A DNA stretch of 64,000 nucleotides from Prunus persica (lineage: Eukaryota > Streptophyta > Magnoliopsida > Rosales > Rosaceae), in the NCBI RefSeq assembly GCF_000346465.2, contig NC_034009.1, forward strand, positions 21,062,100-21,126,099, in the 5' to 3' direction. Positions 45,558-57,592 of the stretch are shown here, piece by piece (position 1 is the first letter of the stretch; the number at the start of each line of letters is the position of its first letter). A program made the position numbers and the translations under genes. The notes under the pieces are model-generated. The model did not search any database. It was not told the origin of the DNA and saw nothing but the letters and a program-made list of their open reading frames with translations.

Positions 45558-48300
45558 TATACTGACAGGACCTGACCTAAATTCCACTTTGGACTCCAAG
45601 CCGAACTCTATGCGTGTCAGACACTTGGCTGGTGCCGGGCACAATGACTAAATTGCCCTTCTAGTTAAAATTCAAGTTTATTACAAGTTCAACTTCTACT
45701 GAAAATTTGGCAAAGTCTCCTCTGTAATTTGATCATTTCCCAGAATTTCCACATGTCAAAAGCATATATACATATCCCAAATGCCAGCACGCAATCAATC
45801 TACATCCAGACTATTCAATTGAACTAAACAGCCTCAAGCTATACAAAAAGTCCTAGGGCAATTCATCAGAGCAACTAATTCAAGAATTTACAACAGCACA
45901 GTTTGATTTCAAAAGAAAATCCTATAAAGAGAGAGAGAGAGAGAGAGTGGAGCGGAGTATGGAATCTGCCCGGTGGTAGCTCTCTGGTGCACGTCTAAAG
46001 CCTGGGGGCGCAAAACATTGAAAATGTGAGTAGACCAAAATTTTTTTTAGAGAAATACATAGGAACATACTAACCCCACTGTAAAAACAGTTATGCAAAA
46101 CTAAATCATTCTCTTCATTATACTCGTACTGAAATCAATGCATTCATATATTTATATACGTATATGCCAATCATACTCATGGTCAATAAAACTCTCTTAA
46201 AAGCATTGAAATCAATTTAAAACTACCACCTAGGTGTACCCCTTTATTTTTGTCAATTCCTGATATCCGTCAATTCCTCATGTCACAATTGGTGACACGT
46301 ACTCGTAGGTCTCGGTAATACAAGGTCGACCCGAGCCGCAATCTCGTAGGATTCAGGAGATCTTAGTCAACCTGATCCGCATTCTCGCTCCCACGGTCCA
46401 GGCGTCCCTGAAACTCGTGGGGCAACTGTTAAGCGCGCTGACTATACCGAAGGAAACAATTTTATTCCGAAGGCAACATTTATTCCGAGGCAACTTTTAT
46501 TCCGAAAGCAACATCTTTATATCTGGGTACCTAAGGTGGCTTAAGAAAATATAAAATTTCTGAAAGATCTTATGAATAACTGAATTGCTGTTAAATCTAG
46601 AACTCTGCTGCCATTTATCTAATAACTATCTCAATTCTTACTTTCCATATCCTTTAGCATATTCAACTAGGTAGCATATAAATAAAAATATTTAACTTCA
46701 ACAAAGCATGCTAGGAAAAGCCATAATCAATAAAACTTGTTCAAGATCAAATAATGAAATTCAATTGCATAAAATCGTTTATAAAACAAAAGTCCACTCA
46801 CTCCTTATCCGAGCTAGCTGGACCTCTTGAAGGTCCCTCTTGCGGGTCTGCCTGGCCCCGGTGCCTAATTAAACTACCATGAATATTTAATTAATAAAAT
46901 TGCTCGATATAAGTATTTAATTAAAACCCTGACCCCCGACTCCTAGAAGTGCGTGCACTAACTTTAAAGTCATTCCTATGCCCACTTAAGCATTTCAGAT
47001 GGTTAGAGCAGTCTGAAAAGACCCAAGACTCGATAAGCGATAAATTTCCATATTGGTCAATCCGGGACCTCGTGGGGTCCACGACCTCCAATTACCAATC
47101 CGAGAGTTCTCATAAGTTCCTCACATTTTAATAACCATGTCCTGCAAGTCTGGTCCGAATCGGACGGTCAGATTGCTCACGATCGTACAATCGGACAGTT
47201 ATTGTTTAACTTTATCTTTGAAATATTAAATCGGAGTATCTAGAACTCTGATTCTCGATCCGTGAATTTCTACACGATCCTAGAAATACAAGGTACGACA
47301 TACGTGAATTTGGGTTTGATCCAACGGTCCGAACCTATTGAACCTGGAAATTGCACAATATGCAAAATCCTTTCGAGGCTCAAACGGTATCTAAATTGGA
47401 ATCCGAGCTTACCGTCGTGCTCGGAATGATGTGGGAAACATTCTAGGACAAAAACGCAACATAGATACTTTGGCGAAGCGCCGCTGCGGCCGGAGAGTGC
47501 ATTGAGTAATTTTTCGGCCATTGGAAAACTCCAAACTGCCGGCCAATAATCACACCTACGAATTAAGCACATCAAGGGGAGTAACTTTATACCTTGGCTC
47601 GACGATAAATTCCACCATTAAAGCCCTCGAACGAAGCTTTCTGTCTCTTGAAAACCTAGAGTTTTTAGTTTCATAATCAAAGAAATTTGAATGGATTCTC
47701 GTTGGATTTTCAAAGGATAACACAAAGGGAAGGTATGAGAGTATTTTAGGTGCAATCACCTGAGTTGTGGTGGCCGGAATTGATCGGAAAAGACCACGAA
47801 CAGTGCTGTTTTTGTACAGTCGGTTTGGGCTCCTTTTTGGCTATGGTTTCGATCGATTTTCTGGTTGATTCGCTTGGAATCAAGGCTGGATATGGTTATG
47901 TATGAAAAGAGGAGAGATAGATGAAGAGTTTGCAAGCTGTGGCACCCGATTTGGTGGCTGGACGGAGGAGAAAAGCGAGTTTGAAAATGGCTATTCGTGA
48001 GGCTTGCGAAGGAGAAGAAAAATCTGGGTTTTAAAAATTCTGAACTTCGAAACATTTACGATTTTGCCATTGAACTTCTTTTGATCATAACTTTTTCATT
48101 ACAACTCCGATTTGAGTCCACTACGTGCCTATGGACTCATCTCGACGTGCTCTATGCAATGGTGTAACTGAAATTCCCAAATTCCTTCTCAAACGAAAAG
48201 TCAACTTTTGACCCAATAAAATATTCCCAGAGAAAAATAGTCTTTTTCCATAATAAATTAATAATTAAAAATTGATTTAGGATTGGGTTGTTACATATAC
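45558..48300 (-). mobile_element. Solo LTR B (long-LTR family) with 5-bp TSD
   Basis: The LTR is 45563-48295 (2733 bp), reading TGACAGGACC... to ...GGGTTGTTACA on this strand, with TATAC on both sides (45558-45562 and 48296-48300). It is minus orientation by comparison with the LTR at 56758. It is closest to LTR A: both have a 'cctgggggcgcaaaacatt' block (46000-46018 here, 7675-7693 in A). It is solo, with no internal domain. Confidence 0.9.
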
Positions 48301-48587
48301 AACCTATAAATAAAAAAACAATGCAATGAAAAGTATAAATAATAAAAGATTATTATAAAGTCGGAATTTTTCGGAAAATATCAGAAAAATTGGATCGGAA
48401 TGGGTTTGGAGAATTTCGGATCGGAATTTTCGGAATTCGCAAAGTCATTCCGATTCCGATCCGAATTTTATTGGAAATTTCGGATTTCGGATATCGTAGG
48501 TATCGGAGTCGGATTTCTTTGAAAACTTTCGGACCGGAATCCTTCGGAATCGGATTTTCCAATCCAATTTACACCCCTAATCACGTA

Positions 48588-49332
48588 GCACCCTCTATTG
48601 CTTTGCATCTATTGCAATGAACTAAATCACACCATGGCAAGTGAGATTTTATTGTTTTAGTTCAATTTCATGCAATAAAATTGCATTGATCCTAACCATT
48701 GCAGATATAGACATAGATATAATTATTGCTTTATGTTTTTCTTCTCTCTCCCTTGTTCCTTCGAATTCGACTTCTTCACTTTTCTCATTTTCTGTTGTTC
48801 TTCACTCAACTGTTCTCCTTGCTTCTATCTCTCTATATTTTTCTTCCCTCTCTATCTTTGTATTTCTTCTTCTTCCCTCTTCCTCTCTATATTTCTTCTT
48901 CTTTCCTCTTTCTCTATGTTTTTCTTCTTCTTCATATGGATTAGGGTTCTGTTTCTGGACATTTTATAAGTCATGGTAAGTTGACTACAGAACCGAGTCG
49001 ACTGCAACTTGTGGTAAACTGCAACCTGGGGTGACAGTAATGGTCACCATTTGGTGCTTGCCGATCAGTCTCGAACGGTAACCAGTTAGCAACCATCAGT
49101 GAGGTTATGGCACCAAAAACAACGCTAGAAATTTATCACTACAAAATTTAGACTTGAAGTATGACAATAAGAGATTTGAAAAGGTAGCAATGATAATGAC
49201 AAAAGAAAAGAAGAAAAATACAAAGAAAGAAAGGGGACTTTAAAATTTAGTTAAGAAAAGTAAGATTGTATTAATAAGAAAATTTGAGGGAGGGCACATG
49301 CCCGCTGTGGGCCTTAGCTCCCTTTGCCATTA
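48588..49332. other. Right interior of the outer hAT; no gene
   Basis: This is T/C-rich sequence at 48730-48950 (TTCTTC/TCTCTC blocks) and AT-rich DNA. Frames here are low-complexity Phe/Ser/Leu and unconvincing. The segment closes with GGGAGGGCACATGCCC and the hAT terminus. Confidence 0.5.
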
Positions 49333-49340
49333 GTCCCTAC

Positions 49341-49502
49341 AATTGTTAGACTTAACTGCACAAACGATCATTCTCATTACCCTTTTCTTTATAATATTTT
49401 TATCAACCCAAGAATTCCAACCATCATCGATAATATATGTACATGTCAACATTAATCAAATAATATAATGATAATTAACAACATGTAAACACTCAATATC
49501 AA
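49341..49502 (+). repeat. LTR-like repeat copy 2 (right part)
   Basis: This continues the 'TGTTACACCC' repeat interrupted at 37846. 'cattctcattaccctttt' (49370-49387) matches the relative at about 6546-6563, in the same order relative to the junction. It ends where an inverted 593-bp LTR begins. Confidence 0.55.
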
Positions 49503-50095
49503 TGTTTGAGAAAAATTTCGCACGGGGAATATTCGTACGCAAATTCTTTGACCCTCGAACTTCCTTCTCTTTGTTCTCCCTTGATCCTTGTGAAAAAGGT
49601 TGGAGTAAATAGACCACATTCGGGAGGTGCTGGCCAAAGGCCCTACGATACCTAAGTCAGTTACATGATCTTCAGGAAGATACAAAATAAATAGAGAAGG
49701 TCAGAGTTTTCTCTATGGTACGAGAGAACCGGGTAGTCGGATCCGTGTGTGGTGGTGGCCGGAGCCGTGAGAGAGAGATATGAGAGAGTGGCGTGAAAGA
49801 GGGGGAATTTGCGAGTAAAATTAGATTACATCATATGTGTGATGTAGCCATGTATTTATAGTGCTCCTTGTTAGATAGGGTTTGAAGAATAATCCTTACT
49901 TAATTAGGATTATTCTTACCCAAAAATAGGAGATTGGAATTAATCAAGGAGATTCGGTGGAAAACTCATCCTTGATTTAGGGAGATATTCCCATCTCAAA
50001 TCAAGTATAATTTCCCTAATTAAATAATTGACATAGGGAATTTCCCTTTTCCACGTGTCACCCGCTCATTGGTCGTCGAAATATATGCTCCCACA
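49503..50095 (-). repeat. 593-bp LTR, inverted relative of 6653-7224 (probable 3' LTR)
   Basis: On the minus strand it runs TGTGGGAGC... to ...CTCAAACA. Just before its start (minus strand) lies a purine-rich AGTTGGGGGCATT (50096-50108 on the plus strand), a likely polypurine tract, so the internal region should lie to the right. There is no matching 5-bp flank (ATCAA against AATGC), which fits an end of a full element better than a solo LTR. Confidence 0.65.
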
Positions 50096-52360
50096 AATGC
50101 CCCCAACTTCTGTATGGCACATATGTGGCAAGGAGGAGATGTGAAATACTCTTCGGGCTTTCCAACTTCGTTTGGGCTTGTAATTGTGAGCTTGGCTCCT
50201 AGTTGGAGTAGGCCTTTTTGATTTGGGCTCCTAATTGGAATAGGTTTGTGACTCCTTGTTGGTCAAGGATACCCAACTATTATAAATACAAGGCATCTCT
50301 TCACTCCTCTTCATATTGAAAACTTGTTTCCTCCATCTTGTCGAGGAGAGGAGTTGTCGTGCACACCAAGGCAGGTTATGCTTGGGTTTTTCAATATATA
50401 TTTTTACTTTTTTTGAGGTGAGGATTGGCTAGTCATGACTGGCTGGTGGTCATCATGACATGGTGATTGGAGCTACATGCCAAGCAGCAATGGTGCGTGC
50501 AACAGTGGCTGTAGGCGGTGCCAGAGGCTGCTGTCGCATTTTCTTTTTTCTGTTGCTCCGAGGTCTGGCTGTACTAGAGCAGGTATCACGCCCGATTGCT
50601 AGATTGTAGCTTCTTCGCAGCTTAGCAGCTAGGGCCACATTTGGAAGAAACTGCTGGCAGTTGTTGTCAACTGTGGCTGTCACCTGCTGGTTGCTGGCTG
50701 CTGTCAGCTGCGGTTGTAGTTGTAGCTGCTGTGGCCTTTTTTTTTTTTTGGTGCCGCAAGTAATTTTTGTTTTTTTGTTTAGTAGCGAATTTCTCTTCCT
50801 TTTGCAGTTGCCCAACCATCATGTCATCTGATGAGGGAAGCCAATCTTTTGGTTCGCAAGTGCCCATGTATTTGTAGGGTGGCTCCAAGGTGCCTAAGAG
50901 GAGATTTGAGAAGTGGCGCACCACTTTTACTTCTGCCATACCAAAAAATGTGCATGCCAGATGCCAAGATCATCACATTCTGCCCATTCTACTTCTCTAT
51001 GGGCTTTTGATTCTCGGTATCGCGGTTCTACAAGAGAGTGTTCCATAACATGGGGTGCATGCACAAGGATGAGCTATTCGACAGCCGCAGCTCTGGTTAT
51101 TATGTGTGAAGCACTGACGTACTGGAGGTGAGCAGAAAGTAGGTAGGAGAGGTAGACGATAGTCTGCAAGTTCCCATCACCTACTGTCATGGCATGTCAT
51201 GATCTGTTGAGCTACTTCAATTTCATTTGAATTCTTTATTTTGTGGCTAACTGATTCCCATCTTCTGGTTGCAGTGGATGATATTCGCAAGAAACTCGAC
51301 CTCGATTCGAACATGGCTAAGGTCCATCAAGCCATGAATATTCTTGCGAAGTTTGGCAAATGGCATTGGTTGTTAAGTATATATCGAAGGAAAGCAGGTG
51401 GATTACCCCCAACCGGAGATATTGAAAGGTGGAAGCTGCATAGCCTTAACTCAGATGATCTGCCTGACGAACGGGAAGAGTCCTCAACCGAACTTTCTAG
51501 AAAAAGGATGATTGCTCCTAAGCTTTTGAAAGATGAAGCCGCAACCTCACGAGCAAGGGTTGTGTCTCCGTTCAGAAAGAAGCTTAGACTTCCTTTTGCT
51601 GTGAGTCTTCTTCGAAGGAGGTTTCGTCTGCCAGGATCAAGCACACTCTAGGCGTTAATAGCAAGAAGGTGCATGTCAAGCATAATATCCGGGTTATTTT
51701 GCTTAAATCTTCTACTGCTCAAAACCCTAGATTTGCCCTACAAAGACGTTTGCTCCCGACCTGGTTTGTCTGTTGAGAAATAGAAGGCTTCTAACTTTCC
51801 TCTTAGGAGTTCAAGTCATCAGCATCAGTCAAAGGATGAGGATCGAACTGAAAGGGTTGTTCCTCTATCTGGCACGAGTGTGCCATATGCGGAATCATGA
51901 GCGGTCAGGCATGGAATGAAACCAACTTCATTGACTCCCTTGGAGACGAAGGTAGCTGCGGCTAAGAAGGCCAAGGAGTCTCCTACTCAAACAGGTGTGC
52001 GAATTGCTGGAGAACTCTCTTAAGTGGGAGATGTCGTGAGGCCGCGACTGTGATAATTGGGCTATTCTCTAGTAATTCTCATGAGAATCAAGATTGGCAC
52101 ATGGCCATACATAGCACTAACCCACATCCAAGTCTCAACCAATACTATGTGTGGGATATGTTGAGTTTGGTCAAAGGTGCCGAGTTCAATACTTTGTACA
52201 CTTAGGTTCCTCAAATGGAGACTACCATCACTAAGTGAAGATTCAAGCTCGTAAGGCACCTACATCTATTGCATTGTATTATGTTGTCCACATATATAAA
52301 TATATATATTTTCACTATTTTTTGTCATGGTAAAATTTTGAAAACCTTGTGGGGGATTGC
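50096..52360. other. Retroelement-like DNA with one unrecognised ORF
   Basis: Repetitive-looking sequence. A TATAAATACAAGG at 50281-50293 with a CT-rich leader suggests another LTR promoter on the plus strand. 50430-50760 codes for low-complexity Gln/Ala in reverse. A 136-codon plus frame at 51241-51651 (with 'DDIRKKLDLDSNMAKVHQAM' and Arg-rich 'RKKLRLPF') follows an acceptor-like TTCTGGTTGCAG (51263-51274). I recognise no domain. It could be a gag-like part of a retroelement or a captured gene fragment. Confidence 0.3.
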
Positions 52361-52833
52361 TGAAATTTTGAAAAGGTTTTAAAAATTTTACCGTTTTAAT
52401 TTGGTTAATTATTTTGGCTGTTTTATTTTATTTATTGTGGGGGTTATAAATATTTAGTTTTCAAGTTTTATTTCTATATTTAATGCCTTAATTTTCTAGT
52501 TTAATGTGGTGGAAGTTGCATTCTTGGATGTCTATAAAAGGCCACTCCTCCTTCACATTTGAGATATGACTACACAACACAAATTCTACCACAATACCAC
52601 AACCACACTATACCCCACAATTTGATTCTCTACTTATATTATTATTTTTGGGCTATGGTTTTGTAACTTAGAGATCATATTCTACTGTGAACGTGCTCAT
52701 AGCGGACCATGAGCCTGTGTATTGGGGGTCGTATCTTGGAGTCTTGTAGACTGTCAGTGCCTGTACGTAGGGAGGCTACAAAGACTTTAGGACAGCGTCT
52801 TTGACGTACTTCACCATACCAGGCTTGCTTTCA
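52361..52833 (+). repeat. 473-bp LTR preceded by a polypurine tract
   Basis: It begins TGAAATTTTG directly after the purine-rich GTGGGGGATTGC (52349-52360) and ends CTTGCTTTCA, so the termini are inverted (TGAAA/TTTCA). A TATAAAAGGCC at 52532-52542 lies inside. The polypurine tract makes it a 3' LTR on the plus strand, probably copia-like. No pol domain is recognisable upstream, so the body is lost or too decayed. Confidence 0.6.
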
Positions 52834-53916
52834 TAATCTTAATTTATTTTACTTTTATTTACATATTATTTGTTTATTTAGTTTTACTTTATGTTAAAAG
52901 ATTTTTCAATTTGTTTTATATATTATTTATATTATAAAGGGTTTTGCTTTTGACTTTTACGAAAAAGAGAAAACTATACTTTTTAAAAACAATTTAGCAT
53001 TCCTCAAATTGTGAACTGGATCGATTCATCACTGAAAATCAAAATAAAAAAATTAATAAACCGATCTAACTGGTTTGGCCCAGCTTGGTTTGGTTGAATT
53101 GACCAGTTTTCGGTCTAAAATGCCCAGCTCTACTTAGAGGCACTCCAAAGATAAAATCTCATCTCATCCTCCACTAGGAACTTTGACCTAGGTTTTGTAA
53201 GGCACATAAATCACTTGGCTTTGAAGATACTAGGAAAAGGTTTTGATTTTTGAAATCATGAATGTATGAGCTTTGGTTGCCGTGATAGTTTAATATTCGT
53301 GTAGATGGTCAAATGAAACTCTAGTTTTCTATATATGTGCTTTTCAATTTAAGTAAATAAGTTTCACATATGAAATATCTATAAAAGATTACTCCTACCC
53401 TAGATTACACTACTAATTTGATGACTTTGGTGCTAGACTTATTCTACTTCTTTATGCTTACTTGTAAGGTTGAATTTCTTGCTCTACAAGTAGTAGAATC
53501 TTCTTATGATTGCAGATAAGTATCAAAGAAAATCTTGCTTTGAGTAGTAAATAAAATCTCTTCATAATTTCTCAAGAGATTTATCTTCATTCCAAACCAT
53601 CCAAGATATTTGCATATAATTATTATATTATAAAAATATGTGGAAAAAAATCATAACAAATATACCTCAATTCGACTCCATCCAATTACCGAAGTGCAAA
53701 ATTTGTGTATTAAAAAGACTTCGTGCTGTCTAATCTATAGTTGGACTTGCAACTTGACTACAAAATGATCTCATGACCAAATTAATTTAAGAAAATTAGG
53801 TATTAGTGATAAGAATCAGTTTGGAGTTGCAACTTGTCTAATCTTTACTAATAATGATTAGAAAAATAGAGTATTCTATTAGGGTTTTGGTGAATGGGTT
53901 TTAAATTAGATCTGGC
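52834..53916. other. AT-rich intergenic, no gene
   Basis: AT-rich DNA without convincing frames, element ends or RNA genes. 53050-53110 has a weak hAT-like 'ttggtttggttgaattgacc' texture. Confidence 0.4.
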
Positions 53917-54699
<783 letters not shown>

Positions 54700-55088
54700 G
54701 GGTCATCTGGAACTACAAAGTACAACCTCTTTTCGGAAACAATCCACTGAGGCATGATGCTTGGCTAACCAATCCATGCCCAGAATGATGTCCAAGTCTA
54801 CCATATCCAGAGGAATCAAGTCTGCCTATAGGAATACATCTTCCACTAACACATACTATCTCGATACACCGTACCTACCATAAAGACCTCTCTTGTAGGT
54901 ACAGAGATCGCCAACTCATTCCGAAGAGCTGAAAGTCTTACATCAGCATTGTGGGCAAAACTAGGTGTGATAAATGAGTGCGTAGCCCCAAGGTTAATTA
55001 AAACTCTAGCAGGGATTCCAAAGACTGGTAAAATACCTATAATTACGTCAGGTGACGCCTGTGCCTCATGCTGGGACATGTTGTACAC
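54700..55088 (-). pseudogene. Ty3/gypsy aspartic protease remnant
   Basis: From 'MSQHEAQASPDVIIGILPVF' it continues 'GIPARVLINLGATHSFITPS', 'NELAISVPTREVFMVGTVYR', and after a stop 'LDIILGMDWLAKHHASVDC'. The active-site triplet is normally D-(P/S/T)-G in 'LIDPGATHSF'; here it is N-L-G, so the catalytic Asp is gone. Stops occur at three places (near 54825, 54710 and 54680). It is read in frame with the RT that follows. Confidence 0.85.
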
Positions 55089-55099
55089 TCTGCCTGTAG

Positions 55100-55400
55100 C
55101 TCTGGAACGTCCACCACATCCCCTCTGTTGGCTGGCACTCCTGCTAGCTACAACTGTCTCCCAGCCTCTCTAGTGCACTACCTCCAGAGCGGTTCCCAGA
55201 ATCACCGCTTTGGTTAGAGCCTCCACTCGAACTAACTCCAGGTCGAAACCCTGCATAACCGTGGCCACTAGATGATCCAGAACTGTAACTGCCCCTCTTG
55301 GATGACCCATGGCGAGGACCACCCATAACAACTATCGCCTACTAGAATCACCCCGTGCTCGGACTATCATTTGGCTGCTCTCGATCAACGATGCAAACAT
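55100..55400 (-). pseudogene. Ty3/gypsy gag 3' remnant
   Basis: A Gly/Ser-rich stretch ('SSKRGSYSSGSSSGHGYAGF' and 'SGGSNQSGDSGNRSGGS') lies just upstream of the protease on the same strand, as in the nucleocapsid linker of Del-like gag. The CCHC knuckle and capsid are not visible. Sequence to the right (55400-55600) has no gag homology. Confidence 0.55.
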
Positions 55401-55599
55401 TACCAAATCAAAAGCTCTAACTAAGCAAACAAAAAAAGAGAAGTCTCCTTCTCCGACTAAGGTATCCTTTGATGGCTAAAATAATACTTAATCTTCCTCT
55501 GAAAGTTGAATGCTTCAATTTGTAATTTGCTTACCTTAGTCATCTCAAAAACAAGTTTCCTATTTCAGGGTACCACAATCAATGCGACCTCCTATTGGT

Positions 55600-56265
55600 T
55601 CAACCTGAACAACATGCATTCATATCTATATTTAAATAACCATTCACACACTTATTCAAAACATCCTTCCGCTAAAGACATTGAAAATGAAATTTAGTCT
55701 ACCACCTAGGCGTACCCATTTTATTTTCGTCAATTCCTTTATTTATCCATCAATTCCCTCACATCACCATTGGTGACACCCTCACAGGTCTCAATGACAC
55801 AAGGTCGACACGAGCCGCCTTTCTCGCAAGATTCAGGTGGTTAACCTAATTTGCATCACTCGCTCTGCACAGTCTGGGTACCCTTAGGACTTGTGGGGCA
55901 ACTGTCAAGCATGCTGACCTACTCGAAGGCAACTGATTTATCTGAAGGCAACATTTATTATGCTAGGGTACCTCGGGTGGTTTTAAGAAAATATGATTTT
56001 CCTGAAAAAGATTAGAATTTATAAAACTACCTCTTAATTAGTCTGAAATCCTACTGCCATCTAATCTAACAAATTATCTCAGTCCTTATTCTCCAATTTT
56101 GTAAAATATTCTCAACTCGGTAGCATATAATAAGGTAATGAACTCAGCAAAACATGCTAGTGAAAACAGGATATGCTAAATACTTAATCAGAATCCAATA
56201 ATAAAATTCATCTGCACTAAAATATTTATAAAACAAATAGTCCACTCACTAACTTTGCCACCCTG
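55600..56265 (-). repeat. LTR fragment of the A/B subfamily inside the gypsy element
   Basis: It follows LTR A 7800-8460 in order: 'taccacctaggcgtaccc' (55700-55717), 'gtcaattcc', 'gacacaaggtcgacacgagc' and GTCCACTCACT. An LTR piece does not belong between gag and the primer binding site, so this is an insertion or recombination product. Confidence 0.7.
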
Positions 56266-56742
56266 ATTAGTCCACTCTCCTTGTCGGCTTTACCGACTCG
56301 AACACTTCCCTTGTAAAAATACCTCATCTTTTACCCCCAAACCATTTGCTATTCCTAATCGATTGAATGGTCAAACGACCTAAGACAACACTCCGCCACT
56401 AAAACCGTATACTTTAAACTATGCATACTACAACACCCCAAACTGGATGCAATCTCCATAACTGCCTAGGCTCTCGAATCCGAGAGGCCCACAACTCCAG
56501 TTTTACTTCCTGTAATCCTCGACATAAAAAATTTATGTCCCCAGTTATAGTTCCTCCCAAATCGTTTATTTCCTAAATGTATATTATGTTTTTCATATGA
56601 AAACATCAACAAATTTTTCAACCCTTCATGATGCCTTTTTACTCAGCCACGGCGACAAGGCAAAACAACATAAAGAAACGTCATGCAATTACTAAAACAA
56701 GGATGCACACGTGGTGCTGAGTCTACAGGAATATAACCTAAT
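56266..56742 (-). other. Untranslated leader of the gypsy element
   Basis: Between the LTR fragment and the primer binding site there is non-coding sequence without domains, in the place expected for the 5' leader on the minus strand. Confidence 0.45.
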
Positions 56743-56754
56743 GCTCTGATACCA
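56743..56754 (-). other. Primer binding site for initiator tRNA-Met
   Basis: GCTCTGATACCA on the plus strand is TGGTATCAGAGC on the minus strand, the standard plant retrotransposon primer binding site complementary to the 3' end of tRNA-iMet. It lies three bases from the LTR end (56758). This fixes the orientation of the whole LTR family. Confidence 0.9.
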
Positions 56755-57331
56755 AATTAACAAGACCCGACCCAAATTCCACTTTGGAATCCGAGTCAAA
56801 CTTTGTGCGTGTCCGACACCTGGCAGTTGTCGAACACAATTGACCGAGCTGCCCTTCTAACCAAAACTCAAAGAAATTCAAGTGCGACTTCTGCCGAAAA
56901 TTCGGCAGAGTCCCCCTGTAAATTGAACATTTCCCAAAAATTCTCACCTGTAAAACAAGCATATATGTTTATATATAACCCAATTGCCAGCATGTATCGA
57001 ACTATATCCAAAAATCAAGCATCATAATATTTTGGCCTTCGGCCTCAATAAATCGAATAAATCATTCTGCTAACAACATTCAATTCAATTTCTTATAACA
57101 TCCCCAAAACCGTGTTAGATTTCATAATAACTTCATTGGACTACCTTTTATTACTTGACCTCGTGGCTGCACCTAGAATTCTAGGTTGCCTACGTACCCT
57201 CAATAAGGGGATCAAGCCACACGTAGTTCTTCCCCTTTAATAATGTACTTGAACATCTCAAAACTGAAATTCTCCCCACCCAGGCGTACCCCCATTCCTA
57301 ATCCGTAATCAATTACTACCTTAAATTCCAT

Positions 57332-57480
57332 CCTCGCAGGCCTCGGAGACACCAAGTCTGCTCGAGCCGCAATCCTCGCAAGCCTCGGAGATACTACTTC
57401 TATCCGAGCCGCAATCCTCGCAGGCCTCGGAGATACCACTTCTATCCGAGCCGCAATCCTCGCAGGCTTTAGGGGACCAT
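57332..57480 (-). repeat. 42-bp tandem repeat inside LTR C
   Basis: There are three full units beginning CCTCGCAGGCCTCGG at 57332, 57374 and 57416, then a partial one. It is the reverse complement of the array in LTR D. Confidence 0.9.
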
Positions 57481-57575
57481 TGGTTAGCCTGAGCCGCATT
57501 CCTCGCACCACGCGGTTCGGGTATCCTCGAAACACATGGGGCATTATTTATAAATGACACTGTTTCAAAGCAACT

Positions 57576-57592
57576 GGGGGGGGGGGGGGGGG
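57576..57592 (+). repeat. G17 homopolymer
   Basis: Seventeen consecutive Gs lie within LTR C. The run could form a G-quadruplex and may also be a length-uncertain base-calling region. Confidence 0.9.

Larger units (their letters stand above)
42639..48587. mobile_element. Second hAT element, nested in the first
   Basis: The element proper is 42647-48579. The left terminus is TAGGGGTGTAATTCGG and the right terminus, reverse complement, TAGGGGTGTAAATTGG (14 of 16). The flanks are ATCACATA (42639-42646) and ATCACGTA (48580-48587), 7 of 8 identical. Subterminal regions on both sides are rich in TTCGGAAT-type repeats, as expected for hAT. Without the two solo LTRs inside it is about 1.7 kb. It has no coding region. 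Confidence 0.75.
37839..49340. mobile_element. 11.5-kb hAT element swollen by nested insertions
   Basis: The element proper is 37847-49332. The left end is CAGTAGTGGAGCTAG and the right end, reverse complement, TAATGGCAAAGGGAGCTAAG; they share the GGAGCTA core of a common plant hAT terminus. The octamer GTCCCTAC is present on both sides (37839-37846 and 49333-49340). The flanking repeat is continuous across the junction when compared with its relative at 6490-6560. Inside are a MITE (39375-39576), a truncated LTR (39628-42207), and a second hAT (42647-48579) that holds two more LTRs. Net element length is about 3 kb. No transposase remains. Confidence 0.8.

Noticed and set aside
48641..48979. 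112-codon Phe/Ser/Leu frame resembling a membrane protein
   Set aside because: It is produced by a CT/TTC-rich stretch within the hAT element; three overlapping frames look equally hydrophobic.
57212..57544. Repetitive minus-strand proteins with ARIAARIEVVSP-type units
   Set aside because: They arise from the 42-bp tandem repeat inside LTR C, whose unit length is a multiple of three. The same occurs at 63603-63866 in LTR E.
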